From: Puniceicoccales bacterium
GTDB lineage: Bacteria; Verrucomicrobiota; Verrucomicrobiia; Opitutales; LL51
Length of the DNA: 12,491 bases
Assembly: GCA_031259665.1 (NCBI GenBank)
Contig: JAIRLD010000014.1
Location: forward strand, 1 to 12,491
Reading direction: 5' to 3'
The notes below the pieces were generated by a model. That model ran no database searches. It worked only from the letters and a program-made list of their open reading frames with translations, and had not been told where the DNA came from. The position numbers and the translations under genes were made by a program. This document shows positions 1-5,876 of this stretch, one piece after another. Every line of letters begins with the position of its first letter. Within the stretch, counting starts at the first letter, position 1.

Positions 1-123
1 CAGGTTCATAATGGAAAATCATTTGTTGACGTTTACATAACAGAAAATATGGTCGGGCATAAGTTGGGAGAATTTTCTCCAACTCGTACATTTAAAAGTC
101 ATAATCCTCATACGCAGAAGTAA
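1..123 (+). CDS. rpsS: Small ribosomal subunit protein S19, C-terminal fragment
   Basis: The first 40 codons of the window read in frame 1 to a TAA stop. They match the C-terminal part of S19, including the family signature VYITENMVGHKLGEFSPTR, which in the family lies near the end of a protein of about 90 residues. The start lies upstream of the window, so this is a partial gene cut by the window edge, not a broken one. S19 binds the 3' domain of 16S rRNA in the head of the 30S subunit, next to S13. One base separates its stop from the rplV start, as expected inside the S10 operon. The tail after the signature (TFKSHNPHTQK) ends in basic residues as usual. Confidence 0.95.
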   Translation, partial: QVHNGKSFVDVYITENMVGHKLGEFSPTRTFKSHNPHTQK

Positions 124-124
124 A

Positions 125-460
125 ATGGAAGTTAGAGCTTTATCAAAATATGTTCACATGTCCGATAAGAAGGTACGGGATATCACGCGTGTTATTGCGG
201 GTAAGAATGCAAACGAAGCGGTTCAGCTGCTGAGATTTATACCGCGAAAGTCGGCGCGTTTCGTTGAAAAAACTTTATCGAGTGCGATTGCGAATGCGGT
301 TTGTCGAGGGATTCGTGCTGAGGTTTTGACGATAAAGGAGGCGGTGACTGAGCAGGGTGTTGCGTTTAAGCGTTTTATGCCGGCGTCGCGCGGTTCGGCT
401 CATCCGATAAAAAAGCGTACGAGTCATATAAAAATAGTATTAACCGATCATTTAGGATAA
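125..460 (+). CDS. rplV: Large ribosomal subunit protein L22
   Basis: 111 residues, the normal length for bacterial L22. L22 binds 23S rRNA and its long beta-hairpin lines the peptide exit tunnel. The N-terminal helical part holds the usual SDKKVRDITRVIAGK-like segment (residues 13-27) and SAIANA (53-58). The hairpin region is residues about 80-102, with the basic run KRFMPASRGSAHPIKKRTSH. No deletion is visible in the loop, the site where macrolide-resistance changes occur in other bacteria. The ATG lies one base after the rpsS stop. No good Shine-Dalgarno sequence precedes it, so translation is probably coupled to rpsS. rpsC follows after 3 bases. Confidence 0.96.
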   Translation: MEVRALSKYVHMSDKKVRDITRVIAGKNANEAVQLLRFIPRKSARFVEKTLSSAIANAVCRGIRAEVLTIKEAVTEQGVAFKRFMPASRGSAHPIKKRTSHIKIVLTDHLG

Positions 461-463
461 ATT

Positions 464-1096
464 ATGGGACAAAAGGTAAATCCTATAGGGCTGCGTTTGA
501 GTGTTCGTCGGAATTGGAGTTCCCGATGGTATGCGACCAAAAAGAATTATCCCTTGTTTTTGAAAGAGGACTATGATATACGTTCTTTTTTGAGGAAACG
601 GTTGTCTTTTGCATCTTTTTCTGAGGTTTTCATTGAGCGGGCGGGCGAACGCGTACGCGTTAAGATTTTTACACCTCGTCCGGGAGTCATTATTGGTCGT
701 AAGGGGCAAGATCTGGAAATTTTATGTAATGATTTGAAAAAGTTGATAGGTCGCGAGGTTCTGGTAGATATTCAGGAGATTCGTAAGCCGGATTTGGTGG
801 CGCAATTAATTTCGGAGAATATTTCTTTACAATTGGAACGTCGTATTTCTTTTCGTCGGGCGATGAAGAAGGCGATTCAATCGGCGATAAGTTTAGGGGC
901 AGACGGCATAAAGGTTCAATGTGCGGGGCGTTTAGGTGGAGCGGAGATTGCTCGTTCGGAGTCGCAGCGTGCCGGTCGCGTTCCCTTGCATACTTTGAAG
1001 GAGAATATCGACTATGGTTTTTCCGAGGCCAATACGGTTTACGGGAAAATTGGTGTAAAATGCTGGGTTTGTCGACAGGACAGTATCAAAGTTTAG
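464..1096 (+). CDS. rpsC: Small ribosomal subunit protein S3
   Basis: 210 residues, slightly shorter than the 233 of E. coli because the variable C-terminal tail is short. It opens with the family start MGQKVNPIGLRL. The KH type 2 RNA-binding domain spans roughly residues 40-108 with the GxxG loop at VIIGRKGQ (76-82). The C-terminal domain contains RRAMKKAIQSA (131-141); its R131, R132 and K135 correspond to the mRNA-entry (helicase) residues of E. coli S3. It then continues GIKVQCAGRLGGAEIARSE (148-166). S3 forms part of the mRNA entry pore on the 30S head with S4 and S5. An AGGA lies 5 bases before the ATG. rplP follows 15 bases downstream. Confidence 0.97.
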   Translation: MGQKVNPIGLRLSVRRNWSSRWYATKKNYPLFLKEDYDIRSFLRKRLSFASFSEVFIERAGERVRVKIFTPRPGVIIGRKGQDLEILCNDLKKLIGREVLVDIQEIRKPDLVAQLISENISLQLERRISFRRAMKKAIQSAISLGADGIKVQCAGRLGGAEIARSESQRAGRVPLHTLKENIDYGFSEANTVYGKIGVKCWVCRQDSIKV

Positions 1097-1111
1097 GAAA
1101 GGAATGAGGTT

Positions 1112-1540
1112 ATGAGTAAGTTATCGCCGGCGCGGACAAAATACAGGAAAGTTCAGAAGGGGCGTAATCGTGGCAATGCGAAGGGGGGCGATTTTTTGGC
1201 CTTTGGAGATTATGGAATTCAGTCTTTGGATCGCGGCAGCATGTCAGCGTCGCAGATTGAAGCGGCCCGTGTAGCGATTTCGCGTCATTTAAAAAGAAAA
1301 GGTAAGCTATGGGTTCGCATTTTTCCGCACATACCGGTGACGAAAAAGCCGGCTGAGACGCGTATGGGTAAAGGCAAGGGGGGCGTTGAGTACTGGGCAG
1401 CGGCAGTCAAGCCGGGGGTTATTCTTTTTGAGTTAGCGGGAGTATCTCTGACGTTGGCGCGGGAAGCTTTTCGTTTAGCGGATTTTAAATTACCTTTTCG
1501 CTGTCGTTTTGTCAGTCGGGAGGAATTGGAGCAGTATTAA
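1112..1540 (+). CDS. rplP: Large ribosomal subunit protein L16
   Basis: 142 residues, a normal length (family about 136-145). L16 sits near the A site of the peptidyl transferase centre and is needed for late 50S assembly. The N-terminus LSPARTKYRKVQKGRNRG and the central block KKPAETRMGKGKGGVEYW are diagnostic. The second block contains the conserved arginine and loop that approach A-site tRNA. The segment ISRHLKRKGKLWVRIFPHIP (residues about 58-77) is also family-typical. The ATG is preceded by AGGAATGAGG, a reasonable ribosome binding site in the 15-base gap after rpsC. The stop is followed one base later by rpmC. Confidence 0.97.
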   Translation: MSKLSPARTKYRKVQKGRNRGNAKGGDFLAFGDYGIQSLDRGSMSASQIEAARVAISRHLKRKGKLWVRIFPHIPVTKKPAETRMGKGKGGVEYWAAAVKPGVILFELAGVSLTLAREAFRLADFKLPFRCRFVSREELEQY

Positions 1541-1541
1541 T

Positions 1542-1739
1542 ATGGAAAATTTTGGAGAGAAGTCGCCGCAGGAGTTGGCGCACAGTTTAAAGGAAGTGGA
1601 GCGGTCGCTTTTTAATTTGCGCATGCAAAAATGTTCGGCGCGGCTTGATAAACCGCATATGATTTCTCTGTTAAAGAAACAAATTGCAAGAATTCAGACT
1701 TTTTTACGACAAAAAACTTGCAAAACTTGTAACAAGTAA
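1542..1739 (+). CDS. rpmC: Large ribosomal subunit protein L29
   Basis: 65 residues, the usual size of L29, a two-helix coiled protein that binds 23S rRNA near the tunnel exit and helps form the docking site for trigger factor and SRP. The family pattern is present: ELAHSLKEVERSLFNLRMQ (residues 11-29) then KKQIARIQTFLRQK (45-58). The frame stays open further upstream into rplP, but the ATG at 1542 gives the normal N-terminus one base after the rplP stop, so this start was chosen. The tail CKTCNK (60-65) contains a CxxC pair, uncommon at this position and of unknown meaning. GGAGG and GGAG sequences occur inside the end of rplP, more distant than ideal. Confidence 0.93.
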   Translation: MENFGEKSPQELAHSLKEVERSLFNLRMQKCSARLDKPHMISLLKKQIARIQTFLRQKTCKTCNK

Positions 1740-1752
1740 GAATGTATTAGCC

Positions 1753-2019
1753 ATGGAACAGCGGAGTTTTAGGAAAAGTTTACAGGGTGTCGTAGAGGGG
1801 CGTTCGGGCGACAAGAGTGTAAAGGTGGTATATTTTTACAAAATTCCCCATGCGCTCTACCGTAAGGAGGTTCGGCGCAGGACCGTTTTGCACGTACACG
1901 ATGAAAAAAATGAGTGTTGTGTTGGGGACAAAGTGGAGATTATGGAAACGCGGCCGCTGAGTAAGTTGAAGCGTTGGCGTGTGGTACGCATTGTGGAGCG
2001 GATGCCCGTTTCGGAATAG
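1753..2019 (+). CDS. rpsQ: Small ribosomal subunit protein S17
   Basis: 88 residues, normal for S17, an OB-fold primary 16S rRNA-binding protein of the 30S body. The start MEQRSFRKSLQGVVEG and the C-terminal signature GDKVEIMETRPLSKLKRW (residues 58-75) identify it. The frame is open from 1684, but upstream residues overlap rpmC and do not look like S17, so the ATG at 1753 was chosen. There is no obvious Shine-Dalgarno sequence in the 13-base gap after rpmC, which suggests coupling. In the family S17 closes the S10 operon and rplN opens the spc operon; here they are only 8 bases apart, so the two operons are probably cotranscribed. Confidence 0.95.
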   Translation: MEQRSFRKSLQGVVEGRSGDKSVKVVYFYKIPHALYRKEVRRRTVLHVHDEKNECCVGDKVEIMETRPLSKLKRWRVVRIVERMPVSE

Positions 2020-2027
2020 GAGTTTTT

Positions 2028-2393
2028 ATGTTGCAGCAGCAGAGTATATTAGATGTCGCGGATAATACGGGGGCGAAGAAGGCGATGATGATTCGTCGGT
2101 TAGGGCAGAATACGCGTACGGCTGGAATTGGTGACATCATCGTGGTTGCGATCAAGCAAAGTATTCCTGAAGCGATGGTGAAAAAGGGAAGTGTAGCCCG
2201 TGCGGTCATCGTTCGGACGGCGGCGCCGATTGCGCGGGAGGATGGAAGTTACCTGCGTTTTGACCGCAATGCTTGTGTGATTATCGATGACAAAAAGAAT
2301 CCAAGGGGGAGTCGTATTTTTGGTCCCGTTGCCCGCGAGTTGCGGCAGAAAAACTTTATGAAGATTATTTCTTTAGCGCCGGAGGTCCTATGA
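2028..2393 (+). CDS. rplN: Large ribosomal subunit protein L14
   Basis: 121 residues, the standard length. L14 binds 23S rRNA on the 50S interface, contacts 16S helix 14 and is the docking site of RsfS. Diagnostic parts are the N-terminus LQQQSILDVADNTGAK, the block KKGSVARAVIVRTA (residues about 53-66), DGSYLRFDRNACVIID (71-86) and PRGSRIFGPVARELR (91-105). The open frame begins upstream inside rpsQ, but the ATG at 2028 gives the expected N-terminus and has TAGGAG 5 bases before it. The stop overlaps the rplX start as ATGA (2390-2393), a classic arrangement for coupled translation. Confidence 0.97.
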   Translation: MLQQQSILDVADNTGAKKAMMIRRLGQNTRTAGIGDIIVVAIKQSIPEAMVKKGSVARAVIVRTAAPIAREDGSYLRFDRNACVIIDDKKNPRGSRIFGPVARELRQKNFMKIISLAPEVL

Positions 2394-2635
2394 AGTATAA
2401 GATTAAGAAAAATGACGAGGTGGTTGTAATTTCCGGTTCACATCGGGGGAAGCGCGGAAAAATTTTGGAAGTTTTGCGCGATTCCTGTCGGGTCATCGTT
2501 GAGGGGGTCGGGGTGCGTAAAAAATATATAAAGAAGGATCAAAAGCATCCCGAAGGAGGCGAGATTGAGCGAGAGGGTAGTATTCATTATTCTAATGTTA
2601 TGAAAGTTGTTGATTTTGATCGGAAAAGAAGTTAA
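2390..2635 (+). CDS. rplX: Large ribosomal subunit protein L24
   Basis: 81 residues, somewhat shorter than the usual 100-105, with the reduction in the C-terminal part. L24 is an early 50S assembly initiator bound near the 5' end of 23S rRNA. A KOW motif is clear at residues about 6-33 (KKNDEVVVISGSHRGKRGKI). The conserved segment HPEGGEIEREGSIHYSNVM (53-71) follows. GGAGG at 2381-2385, inside the end of rplN, lies 4 bases before the start, and the ATG overlaps the rplN stop. The gene is followed by a 55-base gap before rplE, the widest internal gap in the array. Confidence 0.95.
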   Translation: MKYKIKKNDEVVVISGSHRGKRGKILEVLRDSCRVIVEGVGVRKKYIKKDQKHPEGGEIEREGSIHYSNVMKVVDFDRKRS

Positions 2636-2646
2636 TTGAATTCAAG

Positions 2647-2683
2647 CTTTTGGGAGTTGCCATAGGCTTCGATCTCAAGGGAG
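2647..2683 (+). promoter_or_regulatory. Possible hairpin covering the rplE ribosome binding site
   Basis: The 55-base rplX-rplE gap can fold as C2647-T2651 with A2677-G2681 (two wobble pairs), a GG bulge (2652-2653), GAG 2654-2656 with CTC 2674-2676, an asymmetric loop TT/TTCGAT, GCC 2659-2661 with GGC 2665-2667 and an ATA loop. The outer arm includes AAGGGAG (2677-2683), the Shine-Dalgarno sequence of rplE. In E. coli, S8 represses spc translation by binding mRNA at the start of rplE, at a stem with an asymmetric internal loop. A similar role here is an inference from position and shape. The pairing was done by eye and is not strong. Confidence 0.35.
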
Positions 2684-2690
2684 AATGAAA

Positions 2691-3239
2691 ATGAAGAAAT
2701 CAGTTTTAAAGGAATATTATTTGAGTACGGTGTCGTCGGAACTGGCGAAACTCCACGGGTATGGAAATAAGCATTTGATTCCATATCTGGAGAAGATTGT
2801 AATCAATTCGGCTATTGGTGCGGATTGGGATAAGAATTTTATCGCCGAGGTTGAACGGGATATCGGAGCGATCTGTTGCCAGAAGCCGATCATCGTAAAG
2901 GCGAAAAAGAGCATTTCGAATTTTAAGTTGCGCAAAGGAATGCCAAACGGGATTAAGGCGACGCTGCGGGGCAATAGTATGTATGAGTTTTTTTACAAGC
3001 TAGTTTCGATTGCACTGCCGGCAGTTCGAGATTTTCGTGGGGTTTCGAATAAATTTGATGGGCGTGGCAACTACACATTGGGTGTGGTTGACCACACTAT
3101 TTTTCCTGAGGTATCCATTGGGAAAGAGCGAAAAATTGTTGGAATGGATATTACGTTTGTTACGTCGGCAAAAACGGATGAGGAAGGACGTGATTTATTG
3201 CGATTATTTGGGGTTCCGTTTAGAAAGAAGAGTGCTTAA
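2691..3239 (+). CDS. rplE: Large ribosomal subunit protein L5
   Basis: 182 residues, normal for L5 (about 179-185). L5 binds 5S rRNA with L18, forms the central protuberance and contacts S13 across bridge B1b. Family segments include PYLEKIVINSAIG (after the N-terminal helix), the central KKSISNFKLRKGMPNG, and GNYTLGVVDHTIFPEV followed by GMDITFVTSAKTDEEGR-type C-terminal sequence. Two in-frame ATGs lie close together, at 2685 and 2691. AAGGGAG (2677-2683) is only one base from the first but 7 bases from the second, so 2691 was chosen; using 2685 would add two residues (MK). The ribosome binding site may be inside a hairpin. rpsN follows after 6 bases. Confidence 0.95.
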   Translation: MKKSVLKEYYLSTVSSELAKLHGYGNKHLIPYLEKIVINSAIGADWDKNFIAEVERDIGAICCQKPIIVKAKKSISNFKLRKGMPNGIKATLRGNSMYEFFYKLVSIALPAVRDFRGVSNKFDGRGNYTLGVVDHTIFPEVSIGKERKIVGMDITFVTSAKTDEEGRDLLRLFGVPFRKKSA

Positions 3240-3245
3240 TATATT

Positions 3246-3551
3246 ATGGCAAAAATTTCCGTAGTTAAAAGAAATGAAAAGAGGCGAATACTTGTGGCGA
3301 AATTTGCAGCCCAACGCGATGCTTTAAAGAAAATTTTAAAAAATCCTCAGACAACGGATGAGGATTTCTTCAAAACGAGTCGCAAATTGGCGGAGTTACC
3401 GCGCGATTCGTCGCCGGTACGGGTGCGCAACCGCTGCACCATTACGGGTAGAGGACGCGCCTACTACCGCAAATTTGGGGTTTCGAGAATTCAGCTTCGA
3501 GAATTGGTTTCTTTCGGTAAAATTCCAGGTGTAATAAAGGCTTCATGGTAA
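3246..3551 (+). CDS. rpsN: Small ribosomal subunit protein S14, long zinc-free form
   Basis: 101 residues, the long (E. coli-like) form of S14. It shows the conserved LPRDSSPVRVRNRC (51-64), GRAYYRKFGVSRIQLREL (70-87) and the canonical C-terminus IPGVIKASW. Only one cysteine (C64) is present and there are no CxxC pairs, so it cannot be the short zinc-ribbon form of about 61 residues. S14 binds the 3' domain of 16S rRNA in the 30S head. Its position between rplE and rpsH is ancestral; Chlamydia, as I recall, lacks it there. No clear Shine-Dalgarno sequence lies in the 6-base gap, so it probably depends on ribosomes finishing rplE. Confidence 0.96.
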   Translation: MAKISVVKRNEKRRILVAKFAAQRDALKKILKNPQTTDEDFFKTSRKLAELPRDSSPVRVRNRCTITGRGRAYYRKFGVSRIQLRELVSFGKIPGVIKASW

Positions 3552-3555
3552 AATA

Positions 3556-3945
3556 ATGGATACGATTGGAGATTTTTTAACGATTATTCGCAATGCGAGT
3601 GTGGCAAAGAAGCCAAGTTGTTCGGCGGCTGCTTCGAATATGAGGGCTCATTTGGCGGATGTTTTAAAGAAAAATGGTTTTATCCGGGATTATTCCGTTA
3701 GTGAGGTTCGTCCAGGGGTGAAGGAGATTTCTTTGCAATTGAAGTACATTCGCGGCGTATCGGCGATTACCGGTGTGGTCCGTTGCAGTCGTCCCGGTTG
3801 CCGCCTGTACTATGATTGCGGTGCGATTCCGAATGTGTACAATAATTTGGGGATATGTATTTTAACCACGTCGAAAGGGATTTTGTCAGGCAGTGATGCG
3901 AAACAAAATCATGTGGGTGGTGAGTTACTGTGTAAAGTTTGGTAG
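3556..3945 (+). CDS. rpsH: Small ribosomal subunit protein S8
   Basis: 129 residues, the normal length. S8 is a primary binder of 16S rRNA helix 21 in the 30S platform and, in E. coli, also the translational repressor of the spc operon. The N-terminus DTIGDFLTIIRNA (2-14) and the C-terminal signature GICILTTSKGIL ... GGELLCKVW (99-129) are diagnostic. The middle has CSRPGCRLYYD (77-87), matching the family's SRPG-R-Y motif. It carries several cysteines (C22, C77, C82, C88, C101, C126), more than usual. Four bases separate it from rpsN, with no evident Shine-Dalgarno sequence. Confidence 0.96.
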   Translation: MDTIGDFLTIIRNASVAKKPSCSAAASNMRAHLADVLKKNGFIRDYSVSEVRPGVKEISLQLKYIRGVSAITGVVRCSRPGCRLYYDCGAIPNVYNNLGICILTTSKGILSGSDAKQNHVGGELLCKVW

Positions 3946-3954
3946 GAGAGAGTC

Positions 3955-4494
3955 ATGAGTCGAATAGGAAAATTACCCATAGCGATTCCCGGTACGGTTA
4001 AGGTTACAGTAGCGGGTGGAAATGTTTCGGTGAGTGGTGCAGCAGGTGTGGTGTCTCAGTCTTTTGGCGACGCGGTCGAAATCAAGTTTGACGGAAGTGC
4101 TGTCGAAGTTTTTCCGAAGGACGATTCCCGTCATGCCGCTGCGATGCACGGCACGGTGCGTGCCATTATTAATAATATGGTGCAGGGGGTACAGAAACCC
4201 TATGTGAGGGATTTGGAAATCCAAGGGGTTGGTTTTAAGGCTATTTTAAAAGGAAATGTCTTAGATTTAGCGTTGGGTTATTCACATCCCGTGCTCTATC
4301 CTATTCCGGAAAGTATCAAGGTAACGGTGAAGGATGGTACGGCGATTCACGTCGAGGGTGCGGATAAATTTTTAGTTGGCAAGGTGACAGTGGATATAAA
4401 GCGATTTTATCCGGTTGAGCCCTACAAATGTAAAGGGGTGCGCATTGTGGGTGAGCGTGTACGTCGAAAGGAAGGTAAAAAGTCTGCAAAATAG
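3955..4494 (+). CDS. rplF: Large ribosomal subunit protein L6
   Basis: 179 residues, normal for L6, which binds the sarcin-ricin loop region of 23S rRNA near the factor-binding site. It opens with MSRIGKLPIAIPGTVKV, continues with the two repeated L6 folds, and shows the second-domain signature (GVGFKAILKGNVLDLALGYSHPV region, residues about 91-113). It ends GVRIVGERVRRKEGKKSAK (161-179), the family-typical basic tail. AGGAG at 3944-3948 is 6 bases before the ATG, one of the best ribosome binding sites in the window. rplR follows after 9 bases. Confidence 0.97.
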   Translation: MSRIGKLPIAIPGTVKVTVAGGNVSVSGAAGVVSQSFGDAVEIKFDGSAVEVFPKDDSRHAAAMHGTVRAIINNMVQGVQKPYVRDLEIQGVGFKAILKGNVLDLALGYSHPVLYPIPESIKVTVKDGTAIHVEGADKFLVGKVTVDIKRFYPVEPYKCKGVRIVGERVRRKEGKKSAK

Positions 4495-4503
4495 GAAATC
4501 ATT

Positions 4504-4863
4504 ATGAGTTTTGAAGATAAAAAAATTATAAAGCAAAGACGACGGCTACGGATTCGTAAAAATGTACTCGGAACCGTTTCACGTCCACGTTTATCCCTGC
4601 ATTTCAGTGGGAAGCACATCTATGCGCAGTGCATCGATGATGATCATGGCAGGACGTTGGTTTATCGGTCGACGGTCGTGAAAAATGAGGTATCGGCGAT
4701 AAAGCCTAATACGGATGGGGCCATTGCTTTTGGTAAAATTTTCGGTGAAGCGGCGTTAAAGGTGGGAGTTGTCAATGTCGTTTTCGATCGAGGAACGAAG
4801 CGCTATCACGGTAAAGTGAAGGCCTTTGCGGATTCGGTGCGGAGTGTTGGCGTAAGATTTTAG
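4504..4863 (+). CDS. rplR: Large ribosomal subunit protein L18
   Basis: 119 residues, the usual length. L18 binds 5S rRNA and, with L5, places it in the central protuberance. The N-terminal basic tail (KKIIKQRRRLRIRKNVLGT) is followed by SRPRLSLHFSGKHIYAQCID, the family core, and the C-terminus VVFDRGTKRYHGKVKAFADS is diagnostic (family pattern FDRGGYLYHGRVKALAD). AGGAAA at 4493-4498 is 5 bases before the ATG. The gene lies between rplF and rpsE as in nearly all bacterial spc operons. Confidence 0.96.
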   Translation: MSFEDKKIIKQRRRLRIRKNVLGTVSRPRLSLHFSGKHIYAQCIDDDHGRTLVYRSTVVKNEVSAIKPNTDGAIAFGKIFGEAALKVGVVNVVFDRGTKRYHGKVKAFADSVRSVGVRF

Positions 4864-4868
4864 TTGCT

Positions 4869-5411
4869 ATGGGCGGTGTTAATTTAAGAGTAAGTAGGCA
4901 GTCGCGGATGACGAGGCAATCCGAGCGACCGGATGAGGCAAATCGTTTCATTGATAAGGTGGTTTTTATTAATCGTTGTGCCAAGGTGGTTAAAGGTGGG
5001 CGTCGTTTTAGTTTTTCGGCTTTAGTGGTTGTGGGTGATGGAGCGGGGCGTATCGGGGTTGGTTTAGGCAAGGCGAAGGAGACGCCGGACGCGGTAAGAA
5101 AGGCAGTTGAGCAGGCGAAAAAGGATTTGCGGCGTTATCCGATCGCGGGCCATACGATTCCCCATGATGTGGTTGGCGCCTCCGATGGTGGCCTAGTAGT
5201 GTTACGGCCTGCGGCTCCCGGAGCGGGTATTGTAGCGGGTGGCGGCGTACGTTTGGTGCTCGAAGTATTAGGGGTAAGCGATGTGCTATCGAAGTCGATG
5301 GGGTCGAACAATCCCTTTGCGATGGTACACGCGACGTTGGATGCATTAGGCAAGTTGCGGTCGTATCCGGAGGTGATGTCATTGCGACACGGCGAGGCCG
5401 ATACGGAATAG
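4869..5411 (+). CDS. rpsE: Small ribosomal subunit protein S5
   Basis: 180 residues, typical for S5 (about 165-180). S5 sits at the mRNA entry pore with S3 and S4 and affects decoding accuracy. The S5 double-stranded-RNA-binding-like domain occupies about residues 26-90 with KVVKGGRRFSFSALVVVGD (39-57) and GRIGVGLGKAKETPDAV (60-76). The C-terminal domain includes the family core IPHDVVG (98-104), RPAAPGAGIVAGGGVRLVLE (113-132) and GSNNPFAMVHATLDAL (145-160). The ATG at 4869, five bases after rplR, has no Shine-Dalgarno sequence; a later methionine (M14) is possible but would remove only the variable tail. rpmD, which normally follows, is absent: rplO begins 9 bases later. Confidence 0.96.
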   Translation: MGGVNLRVSRQSRMTRQSERPDEANRFIDKVVFINRCAKVVKGGRRFSFSALVVVGDGAGRIGVGLGKAKETPDAVRKAVEQAKKDLRRYPIAGHTIPHDVVGASDGGLVVLRPAAPGAGIVAGGGVRLVLEVLGVSDVLSKSMGSNNPFAMVHATLDALGKLRSYPEVMSLRHGEADTE

Positions 5412-5420
5412 GAGTTAACG

Positions 5421-5870
5421 GTGAAATTACATGATTTAATTCGAGTGGGTACCAATCGTCCGGTGAGGCGACGGGGTCGTGGGCAGGGCAGCGGTCGAGG
5501 TGGAACGGCGGGGCGTGGCCATAAAGGTGGTAAGGCGCGTTCGGGGTACAGTCCAGCGCCCTGTTGTTGTGGCATTCCCTACTACCGTCGGTTGCCGATA
5601 CGTGGCTTTAACAATAGTGTTTTTCGGGTTTGTTTTGTGGGCATCGACCTCGATACGCTTGAGACGTTAGCGGCGGAATACAGTACGATCGATCGGGATG
5701 TATTGGTTGAGGCTGGTGTTATAAAGGCAAGCGAAAGTTTGGTGAAAATTTTAGGAAATGGGAAGTTGACGAAGGTGATTCATGTGGTGGCGGATAAGTT
5801 TTCGGCGACGGCCAAGCAAAAAATTGAGGCGATCGGAGGATCGATCGTTGAATTGATTTCAAATGAGTAG
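5421..5870 (+). CDS. rplO: Large ribosomal subunit protein L15, with altered loop motif
   Basis: 149 residues, normal for L15, a mainly tail-and-globule protein that joins late in 50S assembly. It starts with GTG at 5421, preceded by TAGGAG 6 bases upstream; the N-terminus MKLHDLI is typical. The basic glycine-rich tail RRGRGQGSGRGGTAGRGHKG (17-36) and YRRLPIRGF (55-63) are family hallmarks. Between them, where L15 nearly always has GFEGGQMP, this protein reads APCCCGIP (46-53) with three consecutive cysteines. Both flanks stay in frame and neither other frame restores the motif, so this is a substitution, not a frameshift. The C-terminal domain ends KQKIEAIGGSIVELI. rpmD is missing just upstream; secY follows after 6 bases. 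Confidence 0.94.
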   Translation: MKLHDLIRVGTNRPVRRRGRGQGSGRGGTAGRGHKGGKARSGYSPAPCCCGIPYYRRLPIRGFNNSVFRVCFVGIDLDTLETLAAEYSTIDRDVLVEAGVIKASESLVKILGNGKLTKVIHVVADKFSATAKQKIEAIGGSIVELISNE

Positions 5871-5876
5871 AATTAC

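Noticed and set aside
648..661. Perfect 14-base palindrome AACGCGTACGCGTT
   Set aside because: It lies inside conserved rpsC codons (ERVRVK) and is explained by the coding sequence; no sign of a binding site or second copy.
5135..5575. Long minus-strand open frame across rpsE and rplO
   Set aside because: It is proline- and arginine-rich low-complexity sequence, antisense to two highly conserved genes, with no recognisable domain or start signal.
5540..5580. Compensated frameshift in rplO as the cause of the CCC motif
   Set aside because: Translating the segment in both other frames gives no GFEGGQ-like sequence, and both flanks remain in the correct frame.
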